Source of the DNA: Gaiellasilicea sp963794385
GTDB lineage: Bacteria > Actinomycetota > Thermoleophilia > Gaiellales > Gaiellaceae
NCBI GenBank assembly: GCA_963794385.1
Contig: CAWCDT010000011.1
Location: 62,001 to 126,000, forward strand
Length of the DNA stretch: 64,000 nucleotides
Reading direction: 5' to 3'
Shown here: positions 41,579 through 50,969 of the stretch, in pieces
Numbering within the stretch: position 1 is the stretch's first letter
Layout: each line of letters starts with the position of its first letter
The notes under the pieces: model-generated
What the model was told of the DNA's origin: nothing
The model's input: only the letters and a program-made list of their open reading frames with translations
Databases searched by the model: none
Made by a program: the position numbers and the translations under genes

Positions 41579-42221
41579 GGTCACCGGGGTCGAGGCGGTC
41601 GGCCCGTACACGCTCCTGCGCGATCAGCGTGGGGGGCTCGACGCGGGCGTCCCGGGCCAGTTCTTCATGCTCGAGGCGCCTGGACGGGTGCTGCCACGGC
41701 CGATGAGCGTCTGTCTCGTAAGTGAGACCGAGCTCGCGTTCCTGATCGACCCGATCGGGCCGGGTACCCGGAGCCTCTGCAACCTGGAGCGCGGGCAGGA
41801 GCTGCACGTTCTCGGCCCGCTCGGGAACGGCTTCGACCTCGATGTGTCCCGGCCGCTCCTCGTCGGCGGCGGAATCGGTGTTGCGCCGCTTCCGTTCCTC
41901 TCCGACAGCCTCGGCTCGCCGCCGGCGATCCTGGGCTTCCGCACCTCCTGGCACGCGGAGGCGGCCGCACTGGTGCCGAACGCCGAGGTCTGCATCGAGC
42001 CGACCTACGTGACCGAGCTCCTGCCGGACGAAGGCCACGACGTGCTGGCCTGCGGCCCGGAGCCGATGCTGGTGGCGCTCCGCGCGCTTGTCCCTGGGGC
42101 GCAGCTCGCCTGGGAGGCGCCGATGGCGTGCGGCTACGGCGCCTGTTACGGCTGCGCGGTCGAGCTCGACGGCGAGCTCACACGGCTCTGCGTCGAAGGA
42201 CCGGTGCTCCGTGCTGCTTAA
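41559..42221 (+). CDS. pyrK: Dihydroorotate dehydrogenase electron-transfer subunit
   Basis: This subunit carries electrons from PyrD to NAD through FAD and a 2Fe-2S cluster. The 220-residue protein has the FAD/NAD-binding layout (GQFFMLEAPGRVLPRPMSVC, LLVGGGIGVAPLPFL) and the cluster cysteines in ACGPEPM... MACGYGACYGCAV ... RLCVEGPVL. The ATG at 41559 overlaps carB and has AGGAGCG upstream. It overlaps pyrD by 11 nt. Its presence shows that PyrD is class 1B, NAD-linked. Confidence 0.93.
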   Translation: MRRERRRVTGVEAVGPYTLLRDQRGGLDAGVPGQFFMLEAPGRVLPRPMSVCLVSETELAFLIDPIGPGTRSLCNLERGQELHVLGPLGNGFDLDVSRPLLVGGGIGVAPLPFLSDSLGSPPAILGFRTSWHAEAAALVPNAEVCIEPTYVTELLPDEGHDVLACGPEPMLVALRALVPGAQLAWEAPMACGYGACYGCAVELDGELTRLCVEGPVLRAA

Positions 42222-43124
42222 CGCCTCCGGTTGCCTCGATGCCCTGACCGCGCCGGAGGTGGCGCGCTCGCTCGACGGCTTCGTGACGAAGACGATCACG
42301 CCCGAGCCGCGCTCCGGCAACCCGCCCACGCGAATCGCCGAGACCGAGAGCGGGATGCTCAACTCGATCGGGCTGGCCAACCCGGGCCGTGAGCGCTTCC
42401 TGGCGCAAACGCTGCCGCGTTTGCGCTATCTCGGACGTACCGATCTGGGTCTCGGTCGGTGGGTTCTCAGCCGCCGAGTACGCGGCGACGTGCGCAGCTC
42501 TCGACGGGTGCGACGGAGTCGCAGCCGATCGAGCTGAACCTCTCCTGTCCGAACGTCGACGAGGCGCCGGAGAGCGCGGCCGAGATCGTCGCCGCCTGTC
42601 GCGCCGTGACCTCGTTGCCGCTCTACGCGAAGCTCTCGCCGGCCGCCTGGGATATCGCCGAGGTCGCGCGGGCGGTCGAGGCCGCCGGCGCCGACGGGCT
42701 CTCGCTCGTGAACACGCTGCGCGGGCTCGCCCTGGACGAGCAGACGCTGCGACCGAAGCTCGCCCGCGGGGCCGGCGGCTACTCCGGACCGGCCCTGAAA
42801 CCGGTGGCCCTGGCGGCGGTTTTCGCCTGCGCTGCGGCCGTCGACCTGCCGATCGTGGGCATGGGCGGCGTCCAGACCGGGCTCGACGCCCTCGAGCTGC
42901 TCGCGGCCGGTGCTCACGCCGTCGCGCTCGGCACGATCCTGTTTTCTGACCCGACAGCAGCGAGCCGGATCCGGTCGGAGCTCGAGGTCGAAGCAGCCTC
43001 CAGGGGCTTCTCGCGGGCCGAGGACGCGCATCGCGCAGCGCATTCTTCCCTGCAAATGGCCGTATTCAATTCCGACAACGAGCTGTGGAAAACCCCTGTA
43101 AACGGGCCGAAATCGACTGCTTGA
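42211..43124 (+). CDS. pyrD: Dihydroorotate dehydrogenase class 1B catalytic subunit, two frameshifts
   Basis: This enzyme oxidises dihydroorotate to orotate. Frame 1 from GTG 42211: LNASGCLDAL, GFVTKTITPEPRSGNPPTRI, NSIGLANPGRERFL. One extra base near 42421-42432 leads to DVPIWVSVGGFSAAEYAATC; a second extra base near 42524-42528 leads to IELNLSCPNVDEAPES (catalytic Cys), LPLYAKLSPAAWDIAEVA, SLVNTLRGLALDEQTL, GGYSGPALKPVAL, IVGMGGVQTGLDALELL and the end at 43124. All functional motifs are present, so the two insertions are more likely sequence errors than inactivation. Confidence 0.9.
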
Positions 43125-43142
43125 CCGACTTCGCAAGGCTGC

Positions 43143-43148
43143 TAGTAT
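43143..43148 (+). promoter_or_regulatory. TAGTAT -10 box of mihF
   Basis: Nine nt before the ATG at 43158, no Shine-Dalgarno sequence; indicates a promoter separate from the pyr operon. Confidence 0.6.
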
Positions 43149-43157
43149 CCCGCGCTC

Positions 43158-43487
43158 ATGGTGTCGTCGAAGACGCAGGCTCAGGCCCCGCTGCGGTCGC
43201 TCGATCAACGGATGGAAGCCCTCAAGCGGGCCAACGACATCCGTGTTCGGCGTGCTCAGTTGAAGAAGGACCTCAAGGACGGCCGGGCGCAGATCGAGGG
43301 CATCCTCCTCGACCCGCCCGAGTACGTCTCGACCGCGAAGGTCTTCGACATGCTCATGGCGGTGCCCAAGTTCGGCCGCGTCAAGGCTGCCCGCATGCTC
43401 AACCAGTGCCGGATCAGCCAATCGAAGACGGTCGGCGGCCTCTCGGACCGCCAACGCGCCGAGCTCATTGGCCTCTTCCACCGGTAG
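43158..43487 (+). CDS. mihF: Actinobacterial integration host factor
   Basis: A 109-residue nucleoid protein with the mIHF core: RMEALKRANDIRVRRAQLKK, then MAVPKFGRVKAARMLNQCRI (helix-two-turns-helix DNA-binding region) and SDRQRAELIGLF. It is unrelated in fold to proteobacterial IHF. It is followed by gmk, whose start overlaps it, the usual actinobacterial order. Confidence 0.95.
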   Translation: MVSSKTQAQAPLRSLDQRMEALKRANDIRVRRAQLKKDLKDGRAQIEGILLDPPEYVSTAKVFDMLMAVPKFGRVKAARMLNQCRISQSKTVGGLSDRQRAELIGLFHR

Positions 43488-44064
43488 GCCGATTCCCGTC
43501 TTCGTGATGACCGGCCCGAGTGGGGCCGGCAAGGGGACGCTGATCCAGCGACTCGTCGAACGGCAGCCCGAGCTCGAGGTCGCCGTCTCCGCGACGACCC
43601 GGCCCCAGCGGCCGGCCGAGGAGGACGGGCGCGAGTACTGGTTCCTGTCAGAAGAGGAGTTCGTCGCGCGGATCGAGGCGGGTGAGTTCCTCGAGCACGT
43701 CACCTTCGTCGGCGGCCGCTACGGCACGCTCGCCTCGGAGATCGACCGGATCAACGCCGAGGGCAAGGTCTGCATCCTGGAGCTCGAGATCGAGGGCGCC
43801 CTCAAGGTGCAGGCCGAGGTCGAGCACAGCGTCACGCTCTTCATCGCCGCAGACGTCCCCGAGCTCGAACGACGCCTGCGGGCGCGCGACACGGAGAGCT
43901 CCGGCGAGATCGGCGAGCGGATCGCGACGGCGCGCTACCAGCTCGAGCAGGCCCACCGCTTCCGCTACATGGTCCGGAACGACGACGTCGAGCGCGCGAC
44001 GGCGGCGCTCGAAGCGCTCGTCGAACGAGAGCTCGCCCTTGCAGCTACCATGGCGCGTCCATGA
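43468..44064 (+). CDS. gmk: Guanylate kinase
   Basis: This enzyme phosphorylates GMP to GDP. The 198-residue protein has the P-loop MTGPSGAGKGT, GMP-binding SATTRPQRPAEEDGREYWFL, GEFLEHVTFVGGRYGT, and the LID region RLRARDTESSGEIGER. The TTG at 43468 overlaps mihF by 20 nt; the alternative ATG just before the P-loop would remove the first strand. It overlaps rpoZ by 4 bp. Confidence 0.95.
   Translation: MASSTGRPIPVFVMTGPSGAGKGTLIQRLVERQPELEVAVSATTRPQRPAEEDGREYWFLSEEEFVARIEAGEFLEHVTFVGGRYGTLASEIDRINAEGKVCILELEIEGALKVQAEVEHSVTLFIAADVPELERRLRARDTESSGEIGERIATARYQLEQAHRFRYMVRNDDVERATAALEALVERELALAATMARP
44046..44051 (+). promoter_or_regulatory. TACCAT -10 box of rpoZ
   Basis: Inside the end of gmk, 9 nt before the rpoZ ATG at 44061; gives rpoZ a likely promoter of its own. 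Confidence 0.45.
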
Positions 44065-44309
44065 TCCATCCTCGCATCGATGAGCTGCTCGATACCGACG
44101 CCGGTGGGGTCGACTCGCGCTATGCGCTGGTCATCGTCGCCGCCAAGCGGGCCCGGCAGATCAACAACTACCACCATCAGCTCGGTGAGGGCATGGGCTT
44201 CGAGGAAGCTCCGCCCCCGCTCGTCGAGTCGCGCTCGAAGAACTACTTGACGATGTCCCTGGAGGAGATCGCCCAGGGCAAGATCAAGTACGACTACGGA
44301 AAGCGGTAG
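44061..44309 (+). CDS. rpoZ: RNA polymerase omega subunit
   Basis: An 82-residue omega subunit, which helps assemble and stabilise beta-prime. SRYALVIVAAKRARQINNYH is the diagnostic central helix; the C-terminus LTMSLEEIAQGKIKYDY is typical of actinobacteria. Position after gmk and before coaBC is conserved. Confidence 0.93.
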   Translation: MIHPRIDELLDTDAGGVDSRYALVIVAAKRARQINNYHHQLGEGMGFEEAPPPLVESRSKNYLTMSLEEIAQGKIKYDYGKR

Positions 44310-44384
44310 AGCGCGCTCCAGCGTTCAGCGCAATCTGAACGCTTCCGCAACGCTGCGACCGCATCGGGTGGGCACAATGGGGCG

Positions 44385-45575
44385 GTGGCGCGCATCCTGC
44401 TCGGGATCACCGGCGGCATCGCGGCCTACAAGGCCTGTGAGCTGACGCGGCTGCTGGTCAAGGCCGGGCACGACGTGCTGCCGCTGACGACCCGCGGCGC
44501 CGAGCGCTTCGTGCGTGCCGAGACCTTCTTCGCACTCGCGCGCAAGAGCCCGAGCACCGACCCGTACCCGCACCTCGAGCGGGCCGACCTACTCGTGATC
44601 GCGCCGCTGACCGCGAACACGCTCGCCAAGCTCGCCCATGGTCTCGCCGACGACGTCCTCACCGAGGCGGCTCTCGCGCATCGGGGCCCGATGCTCGTCG
44701 CGCCGGCGATGAACACTCGCATGTGGGAGCACGAGGCGACGCAGGCGAACGTGGCGACACTGCGCTCCCGGGGCGTCGAGCTGATCGGCCCGGAGGCGGG
44801 CGAGCTCGCCGAGGGAGAGGTCGGACTGGGGCGGATGAGCGAGCCGGAGGCGATCGCCTCCCGGATCGAGGAGTTGCTGAAGGGAGAAAGTGTTGTTCCA
44901 ACACAAAGTCCGCTCGCCGGAGCCCACGTTCTCGTGAGCGCGGGCGGCACCCGCGAGCCGGTCGACGCCGTCCGCTTCCTCGGCAACCGCTCCTCGGGCC
45001 GGATGGGGGTCGCGCTGGCCGCCGAGGCGCGCCGACGCGGCGCCGAGGTGACACTGCTCGCCTCGAACCTCGCCGTGCCCGCACCGGACGGGGTCGAGGT
45101 CGTGCAGGTTCCGACGGCAGCCGATCTCGAGCGCGAGGCGACGAGCCGCGCGCCGGGCGCCGATGTCGTCGTGATGGCCGCCGCCGTGGCCGATTACCGG
45201 CCGGCCGAGCCGCTCACCGGGAAGCGGCCGAAGTCGCAGGAGTCCTGGGCGCTCGAGCTCGAGCCGACCGTCGATGTGCTGGCACGGCTCGGGGAGGGCG
45301 AGCGCAACGGTCAGGTCCTGGTCGGCTTCGGCGCCGAGGCGGGGGAGGCAGGCCTGGAGCGAAAACGGCGCATGCTGGCCGACAAGAACGTCGATCTCGT
45401 CGTCTACAACGACGTGAGCGTGCCCGGCATCGGCTTCGACGCCCCCGAGAACGAGGTCACGCTCGTGACGGAGCTCGGCGAACGCCGTCTCGCGCGCGCT
45501 CCCAAGGCCGAGATCGCCGTCGGCATCGTCGACGAGGTCGAGCGCCTGCTCGAGGAGCGCCGTGGAGGCCAATAG
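44385..45575 (+). CDS. coaBC: Phosphopantothenoylcysteine decarboxylase/phosphopantothenate-cysteine ligase
   Basis: Bifunctional enzyme of coenzyme A synthesis. The N-terminal CoaC flavoprotein domain (about residues 1-180) has ILLGITGGIAAYKACELTRL, the His in PHLERADLLVIAPLTANTLA and the PAMNTRMW motif; the C-terminal CoaB domain (about 185-396) has VLVSAGGTREPVDAVRFLGN, SSGRMGVALA and VGFGAEAG ... DLVVYNDVS. GTG start; CACAAT lies 6 nt upstream, a weak leaderless-type box. It overlaps the next gene by 14 nt. Confidence 0.96.
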   Translation: MARILLGITGGIAAYKACELTRLLVKAGHDVLPLTTRGAERFVRAETFFALARKSPSTDPYPHLERADLLVIAPLTANTLAKLAHGLADDVLTEAALAHRGPMLVAPAMNTRMWEHEATQANVATLRSRGVELIGPEAGELAEGEVGLGRMSEPEAIASRIEELLKGESVVPTQSPLAGAHVLVSAGGTREPVDAVRFLGNRSSGRMGVALAAEARRRGAEVTLLASNLAVPAPDGVEVVQVPTAADLEREATSRAPGADVVVMAAAVADYRPAEPLTGKRPKSQESWALELEPTVDVLARLGEGERNGQVLVGFGAEAGEAGLERKRRMLADKNVDLVVYNDVSVPGIGFDAPENEVTLVTELGERRLARAPKAEIAVGIVDEVERLLEERRGGQ

Positions 45576-46525
45576 GGACCCGGCCGCCGTCGCGACCTCC
45601 GCCGAGACGGTCGAGCGCCTCGCCGCGAACCTCGCGCGCGTCATCCACGCGCCCGCGGACACGCTCCGTCTCTGCGTGCTGGCCCTCGTCGCCGAGGGGC
45701 ACGTGATCATCGAGGACTTCCCCGGGGTCGGGAAGACGATGCTGGCGAAGTCGCTCGCGCGCTCGCTCGCGATCGACTTCTCCCGGATCCAGTTCACGCC
45801 AGATCTGCTCCCCTCCGACGTCACCGGCGTCAACGTCTTCAACCAGCGCGCGAACGAGTTCGAGTTCCGCCCGGGCCCCGTCTTCGCGAACGTCCTCCTC
45901 GTCGACGAGATCAACCGCGCCTCGCCGAAGACGCAGGCGGCCCTCCTCGAGGCGATGCAGGAGAGCCAGGTGACGATCGACGGCGAGACGTACCCGCTCG
46001 AGCGGCCGTTCATCGTGCTCGCGACGCAGAACCCGATCGAGTACGAGGGCACCTACCCACTGCCCGAGGCGCAGCTCGACCGCTTCTCGATGCTGCTCTC
46101 GCTCGGCTACCCGCCGCTCGCGGACGAGGCCAGGATGCTGAACGAGCAGACCACCGACCCGCCGCTCGATTCGCTCGGCCCGGTCGCCGGTACCGAGCGA
46201 GATCGTCGCGGCGATCGAAGAAGCTAAGTCGCTCTTCGTCGAGGAGAGCCTGAACCGCTACGTCGTCGCCCTGCTCCGCCACACGCGCTCGAGCTCCCGA
46301 CTGGCGCTGGGGGCGAGCCCGCGCGCGGGAATCGCATTGCTGCGGGTCGCCAAGGCGCGGGCGCTCGCCGAGGGCCGCGACTACGTGCTTCCCGACGACG
46401 TCAAGGCGGTCGCCCGTCCCGTGCTCGCGCACAGGCTGATTCTGGCCCCGGAGGCCCGGTCGGCCGGGCTCACGGCCGGCGAGATCGTCGGCGAGGCGCT
46501 CGAGCAGACCCCCGTCCCGGTCTAG
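45562..46525 (+). CDS. MoxR-family AAA ATPase, one-base frameshift
   Basis: A MoxR-type chaperone ATPase that usually works with the DUF58 and transglutaminase proteins encoded next. Walker A is in EDFPGVGKTMLAKSLARSL, Walker B in VLLVDEINRASPKTQAALLE, with MQESQVTIDG, ATQNPIEYEGTYPLPEAQLD and the sensor. Near 46182-46196 one extra base shifts the frame; it resumes as SEIVAAIEEAKSLFVEE, GASPRAGIALLRVAKARA and the lid domain to the stop at 46525. Joined length is about 320, normal for the family, so a sequence error is likely. Confidence 0.9.
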
Positions 46526-46527
46526 CC

Positions 46528-47742
46528 GTGTCACGACGCGGGGCGCTGACGCTGCTCCTCGGCCTCGCCACGTACGGGGTGGCCTGGCTGTTCGGCGCCA
46601 AGGCGCTCTATCCGGCGGCGACCGGGCTCGTGCTGGCGCCTCTCGTGGCCCGGACGTGGGTGCGCGCCTGTGCGGCGCCGATCCAGCTCCGGCGCCGCGC
46701 GGGCAGACGCCTGGTCGGCGTGGGGGCGCTGCTCGAGGGGGAGGACGTCTGGGTGACGCTCGAGGCACGCCCGGAGGCACGCGTGCCGCTGCCGTCCGTC
46801 TCCGTCACTGAGCAGATCGCCCGGATCGGCCAACGGGTGACACCGCTGGATCGGGCCGGTGCCTCCTATCGCGGCACCTACGTCCTCGAGCGTGTCCCTC
46901 GCGGCCGCTACGCCTTCGAGGAGGCACGCGCAACCATCGAGGATCCATTCGGGCTCGCGAGCGCAGAGGTCGACCTCGGGGCGGGAGGCTCCTTGCTCGT
47001 CTATCCGCGGCTCGTGACACTCGACCGGCTCTTCTCCGAGAGCGGCGCGCATGCACAGGACGGTCGCAGGCTGCTGCTGCGCCGGCCCTCGGGCTTCGAC
47101 CTCCACTCTGTGCGCGAGTACGAGCAGGGCGAGTCGCTCCGGAAGGTGCACTGGCGGACGACGGCGCGCCGGGGGCAGCTGATGGTGAAGGAGCTCGAGG
47201 ACGCGCCGCGCGACGAGATCGCGGTGTTGCTGGACGCCGACGCGAGTGCCGTCGCCGGCGAGTCCTTCGACGTCCAGGTGCGCGCTGCAGGGTCGATCCT
47301 GCGCACACATGCCGCACACGGACGCCGCGCCGTGCTCGCGGTCAACTCGGCCCGGCAGCCGCGCGTGCACGTCTCCTCGCTGGACGGGGAGTGGCTCGCG
47401 GCTCTCGCCGTCCTCGCCGAGGCCGAAGCGGACGGCGCGCGGCCGGTCGTGGAGCTGCTGACGCGCGAGAGCGGGCCCGCCTCGCGGGCAGTCGAGACCG
47501 TGGTCGTCACGGCCCGCATGAGCGGTGCGCTCGCGACGAAACTAATCCAGCGCGCCCTCGCCGGCCAAGGCGTCAGCGTCGTCTGGGTCGACGCTCCGAG
47601 CTTCGCGGGCAGACCGACCCACGTCGAGCCCGAGCTGCTGCGACTCCAGGCGGCCGGCGTTGCCGTCGCCGTCGTCCGCAGCGGCGAGTCCCTCGCCGCT
47701 GCGCTCGGCACACACCAGGCGGCCAGGAGCGCCCATGGCTAG
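46528..47742 (+). CDS. DUF58 domain membrane-anchored protein
   Basis: A 404-residue protein with two N-terminal membrane helices (about residues 7-40) and a DUF58 domain marked by DLHSVREYEQGESLRKVHWR and TTARRGQLMVKELED, then a VWA-like fold. DUF58 proteins are standard partners of MoxR ATPases. It starts 2 bp after the MoxR gene and overlaps the transglutaminase gene by 8 bp. Confidence 0.92.
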   Translation: MSRRGALTLLLGLATYGVAWLFGAKALYPAATGLVLAPLVARTWVRACAAPIQLRRRAGRRLVGVGALLEGEDVWVTLEARPEARVPLPSVSVTEQIARIGQRVTPLDRAGASYRGTYVLERVPRGRYAFEEARATIEDPFGLASAEVDLGAGGSLLVYPRLVTLDRLFSESGAHAQDGRRLLLRRPSGFDLHSVREYEQGESLRKVHWRTTARRGQLMVKELEDAPRDEIAVLLDADASAVAGESFDVQVRAAGSILRTHAAHGRRAVLAVNSARQPRVHVSSLDGEWLAALAVLAEAEADGARPVVELLTRESGPASRAVETVVVTARMSGALATKLIQRALAGQGVSVVWVDAPSFAGRPTHVEPELLRLQAAGVAVAVVRSGESLAAALGTHQAARSAHG

Positions 47743-49945
47743 GACCGTCGCCGTGTACTCGTTGCCGGCAATCCTGATCGCGCTCGCCTGGCTCCGGCTC
47801 GAGGAGCCGCGTGCGAAAGGGGGCGACTGGTTCTGGGTCGTCCCGCTCGCGCTCGCGCCTGCACTCGCTCCGACGCTCGCGTTGCGGCTCGCATTGTGCG
47901 TCCCGGCGACGCTGACCGCCTTCTGGATCGCGCTCGACTCGCCCGCGCCCGACAACCGGCGCGGGTTCTTCGAGCCCGTCGCCGACCGCTTCGCCGACGG
48001 CGTGGCCGGGTACTACGACCTCGCCTTGCCGTTCTCGGGGCTCGAGCGGCAGCTGATGCACGGCGTTGTCGTGCTCGCGATCTTCGGCTTCTGCCTCGTG
48101 CTCGGCCAGGCGATCGCCGCCCGCCGGCCGTTGCCCGCGGTGCTCGCCGTCATAGCCGGTGCGGGCTGGCCCGCGACGCTCTACCCACCGAAAACGCTCC
48201 TCTACGGCGCGCTGATCCTCGCGGCGGCCCTGTGGGTGCTCGCCGCGCTGCGCGCGAGCAGGCCGCTGCCTGCCCTCGTCGCGGGCGGGGCGCTCGTGCT
48301 CGCGGCGGCAGGAGCATCGAGCTCGACGGCGGTCGCGAAGGACGGGCTGCTCGCGTGGGAGAACTGGGATCCGGGCGGGCGTCGGGCCGTGCCCGTCTCG
48401 GTCGACTACGTCTGGAACGCGAACTACGGAGGGATCCAGTTCGCCAAGAACAAGACGACAGTCCTCAGGATCACCGGCCCGGAGCGGGGCTACTACTGGC
48501 GCGCGACGGCGCTCGACCTGTTCGAGGGCGACCGGTGGATCGAGAACCCGGTCCCGCTCTCGGTCGGGGAGCCGGCCGGCAGGCTGCCGACCGACCCGCT
48601 GCTGCCGGACCGCGCGCGCAACCCGGCCACCTGGGTGCGGCAGCGGGTCGAAGTGGGTGCGCTCGCCGACGAGCATCTCGTCGGGGCCGCGCAGCCGGTT
48701 GCGCTCCAGTCGCGTCAGCTCGGCGAGGTGTTCCGCCTCTCGAGCGGTCTCGTCCGGGTGATCGACGGCCTCCGGCGAGGACAGCACTACACCATCTGGA
48801 GCTACGCGCCCAGGCCGGAGCCGGCCGAGCTCGCGCGCGTCGGAGCGGCGTACCCCGACGGGTTGGACCGTTACCTCGACATCGGCAGGACGCGGGTCGA
48901 GCCCTTCGGCACATCGGGTCGCGACGCGCGCGTCGACGCGCTCTTCGGCGACGAGCGCTACGTGCCACTGTGGCCATACGAGGGCCTCTGGGACGAAGCG
49001 CGAAGGCTGCGCGCGGGCGCCCGGACGCCCTACGGTGCCGTCGTTGCGATCGAGACGTGGCTTCGCTCGACCGGCGGCTTCGTCTACGACGAGACGCCGC
49101 CGCGCGCCGCGGGCCTGCCGCCGCTGGCGCACTTCGTCGCCGAGGGAAGGCGCGGCTACTGCCAGCACTTCGCCGGCGCCATGTCACTGATGCTGCGCTT
49201 CCTCGGCATCCCGGCCCGCGTCGCCGCCGGCTTCACGAGCGGCACGCGAGAGGACGGCGGTTGGACGGTGACCGACCACAACGCCCACGCCTGGGTCGAG
49301 GCTTGGTTCCCGGGGTACGGCTGGCTGGCCTTCGACCCGACTCCGGGTCGCGGGGCGTTGGCGGCGAACTACAGCGCCTCCTCGGCCGGCTTCAACGCCG
49401 GCGACGCGGCGGAGGCGTTCGGTGGGCGTCAGGGCGCCGGTGGGCCCGGCGGGGCCGGGGAGCTCGACCGCCTGCTGGAGCTGAAGGAGCGGCTCGCCGA
49501 GCGGCAGGCGCGTGGCGGGACCGCGAGCGACCGCGGTCTGGGAGCGTTCTGGCTCCTGCTGCTGGGCCTCCTGGCTGCCGGGGCCGCCGTCGGCGCGGTC
49601 AAGCTGGTTCGCCGACGCGTCCGCTACCTGACGCACGACCCCCGCCGACTTGCGGGCGCGGCTCGTTGCGAGCTCGCGGACTTCCTCGCCGATCAGGGCA
49701 TCGCGATCCGGCCGAGCGCGACGCCCGAGGAGCTGCACGAGCTCGTCTACGCGGAGTTCCGCGCCGACGGCCGCCCCTTTGCGACGGCGCTGGCCGAAGC
49801 GCGCTTCGGCCCACCGGGTGCGAGCGCGCCGTCCGCCGCCCGCGCTCGGGAGGAGCTGCGCATGCTCCTGCGCGTGATTCGCCGCGGCCTGGGCCGCTGG
49901 GCGCGCTTGCGCGGATTCGTCACGCTCCGCTCGCTGCGCGTTTGA
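47735..49945 (+). CDS. TgpA-type transglutaminase-like membrane protein
   Basis: A 736-residue protein: an N-terminal block of about six membrane helices (DUF3488-like, residues 1-190), an extracytoplasmic transglutaminase-like domain with the Cys in RRGYCQHFAGAMSLMLRFLG, His in TDHNAHAWVEAWF and Asp in FDPTPG, then a further membrane helix (about 605-630) and a C-terminal cytoplasmic tail with ATPEELHELVYAEF. Forms the third member of the MoxR-DUF58-TgpA unit, thought to act at the cell envelope. The ATG at 47735 is inside the end of the DUF58 gene. Confidence 0.92.
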   Translation: MARTVAVYSLPAILIALAWLRLEEPRAKGGDWFWVVPLALAPALAPTLALRLALCVPATLTAFWIALDSPAPDNRRGFFEPVADRFADGVAGYYDLALPFSGLERQLMHGVVVLAIFGFCLVLGQAIAARRPLPAVLAVIAGAGWPATLYPPKTLLYGALILAAALWVLAALRASRPLPALVAGGALVLAAAGASSSTAVAKDGLLAWENWDPGGRRAVPVSVDYVWNANYGGIQFAKNKTTVLRITGPERGYYWRATALDLFEGDRWIENPVPLSVGEPAGRLPTDPLLPDRARNPATWVRQRVEVGALADEHLVGAAQPVALQSRQLGEVFRLSSGLVRVIDGLRRGQHYTIWSYAPRPEPAELARVGAAYPDGLDRYLDIGRTRVEPFGTSGRDARVDALFGDERYVPLWPYEGLWDEARRLRAGARTPYGAVVAIETWLRSTGGFVYDETPPRAAGLPPLAHFVAEGRRGYCQHFAGAMSLMLRFLGIPARVAAGFTSGTREDGGWTVTDHNAHAWVEAWFPGYGWLAFDPTPGRGALAANYSASSAGFNAGDAAEAFGGRQGAGGPGGAGELDRLLELKERLAERQARGGTASDRGLGAFWLLLLGLLAAGAAVGAVKLVRRRVRYLTHDPRRLAGAARCELADFLADQGIAIRPSATPEELHELVYAEFRADGRPFATALAEARFGPPGASAPSAARAREELRMLLRVIRRGLGRWARLRGFVTLRSLRV

Positions 49946-50619
49946 CCCCACCTGCCGTCGTGATCGCGGCCGGGCTCGGGAAGCGGCTCCGGCCGCTGAC
50001 CGAGCGGTACGCGAAGCCGGTGCTGCCGATCGACGGCAGGCCGGTGATCGCACTGCTCCTGCGTGAGCTGGCCGAGGCGGGCTGCCCGCGCGTCACCGTC
50101 GTCGTCGGCCACCTCGGCTGGCAGGTTCGGCAGCTGCTCGGCGACGGCAGCGGCTTCGGGGTGGTCGAGCTCCGCTACGTCGAGCAGCCGGAGCCGGACG
50201 GTTCCGCCGACGCGGTCCGGCGCAGCGGCGAGGAGCCGCCGTATCTCGTGCTCGCGGCCGACACGCGCTTTCCAGCCGGGAGCATCGCGTCGTTCTCGCG
50301 CCGGGTGCTGCCCGCCGGCGCGGTCGCGGTTCGTCGCAGCCCGGCGCGGACACCCGTGCGCGTCCGTGACGGCTTGGTGGAGCGGGTCGTCGATCCAGCC
50401 GGGCCGGGGCCGCTCTCCTCTGCCCCGCTCTGGGCGGTGGGAGGCCCCGTGCACGAGCGGCTCTGCCTCGACGAGCGCCCCTACGAGCTCGGGAGCGCGT
50501 TCCAGGCCGCGATCGACGCGGGCGAGCGGATCGCGGCGGTCGAGATCGGCCCGACGCGCGATCTCACGAAGCCCGTCGACGTGCTCGAGCGGAACTTCCC
50601 GTACCTTGGAAGCCTGTGA
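49942..50619 (+). CDS. Sugar-1-phosphate nucleotidyltransferase-like protein
   Basis: A 225-residue NTP-transferase: AVVIAAGLGKRLRPLTERYA then KPVLPIDGRPVIALLLREL (nucleotide loop and GK of the signature), VTVVVGHLGWQV, and the metal Asp in LVLAADTRFPAGS, where LAAD replaces the usual LxGD. It is shorter than RmlA/GalU, without a C-terminal domain. The TTG at 49942 overlaps the preceding stop (TTGA) and gives the natural N-terminus. Substrate unknown. Confidence 0.87.
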   Translation: MTPPAVVIAAGLGKRLRPLTERYAKPVLPIDGRPVIALLLRELAEAGCPRVTVVVGHLGWQVRQLLGDGSGFGVVELRYVEQPEPDGSADAVRRSGEEPPYLVLAADTRFPAGSIASFSRRVLPAGAVAVRRSPARTPVRVRDGLVERVVDPAGPGPLSSAPLWAVGGPVHERLCLDERPYELGSAFQAAIDAGERIAAVEIGPTRDLTKPVDVLERNFPYLGSL

Positions 50620-50969
50620 CCGACGCCTACGAGCACTTCCAGCAAGGCCGCGCCCTCCTCAAGGACGAAATGCCTGCGCAGGCGACCGTGCCGCTCGAGA
50701 AGGCGAAGAAGCTCGAGCCCGGGAAGGCGTCGATCCGGGAGGCGCTTGGGATCGCGTACTTCCGGATCCAGCGCTGGCAGGAGGCGGAGGCGGAGTTCCG
50801 CGCCGTGCTCGAGATCTCCCCGACGGACGACTACGCGCACTACGCGCTCGGTCGCGCGCTCGAGAAGCAGGGCCGGGACGCCGAGGCGAACGGCCACTAC
50901 AAGCTCGCGAGCTCGCTCGCGCCGGAGAGCGAGCACTACGCCGACCGGATCATGGAGCTCGGCGACTGA
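50616..50969 (+). CDS. TPR-repeat protein
   Basis: A 117-residue protein with about three tetratricopeptide repeats (HFQQGRALLKDEMPAQATVP, then EALGIAYFRIQRWQEAEAEF and HYALGRALEKQGRDAEANGH). Likely a protein-protein adaptor. GTG start overlapping the previous stop by 4 bp; its own stop overlaps the proposed CTG start of dtd. Confidence 0.9.
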   Translation: MTDAYEHFQQGRALLKDEMPAQATVPLEKAKKLEPGKASIREALGIAYFRIQRWQEAEAEFRAVLEISPTDDYAHYALGRALEKQGRDAEANGHYKLASSLAPESEHYADRIMELGD

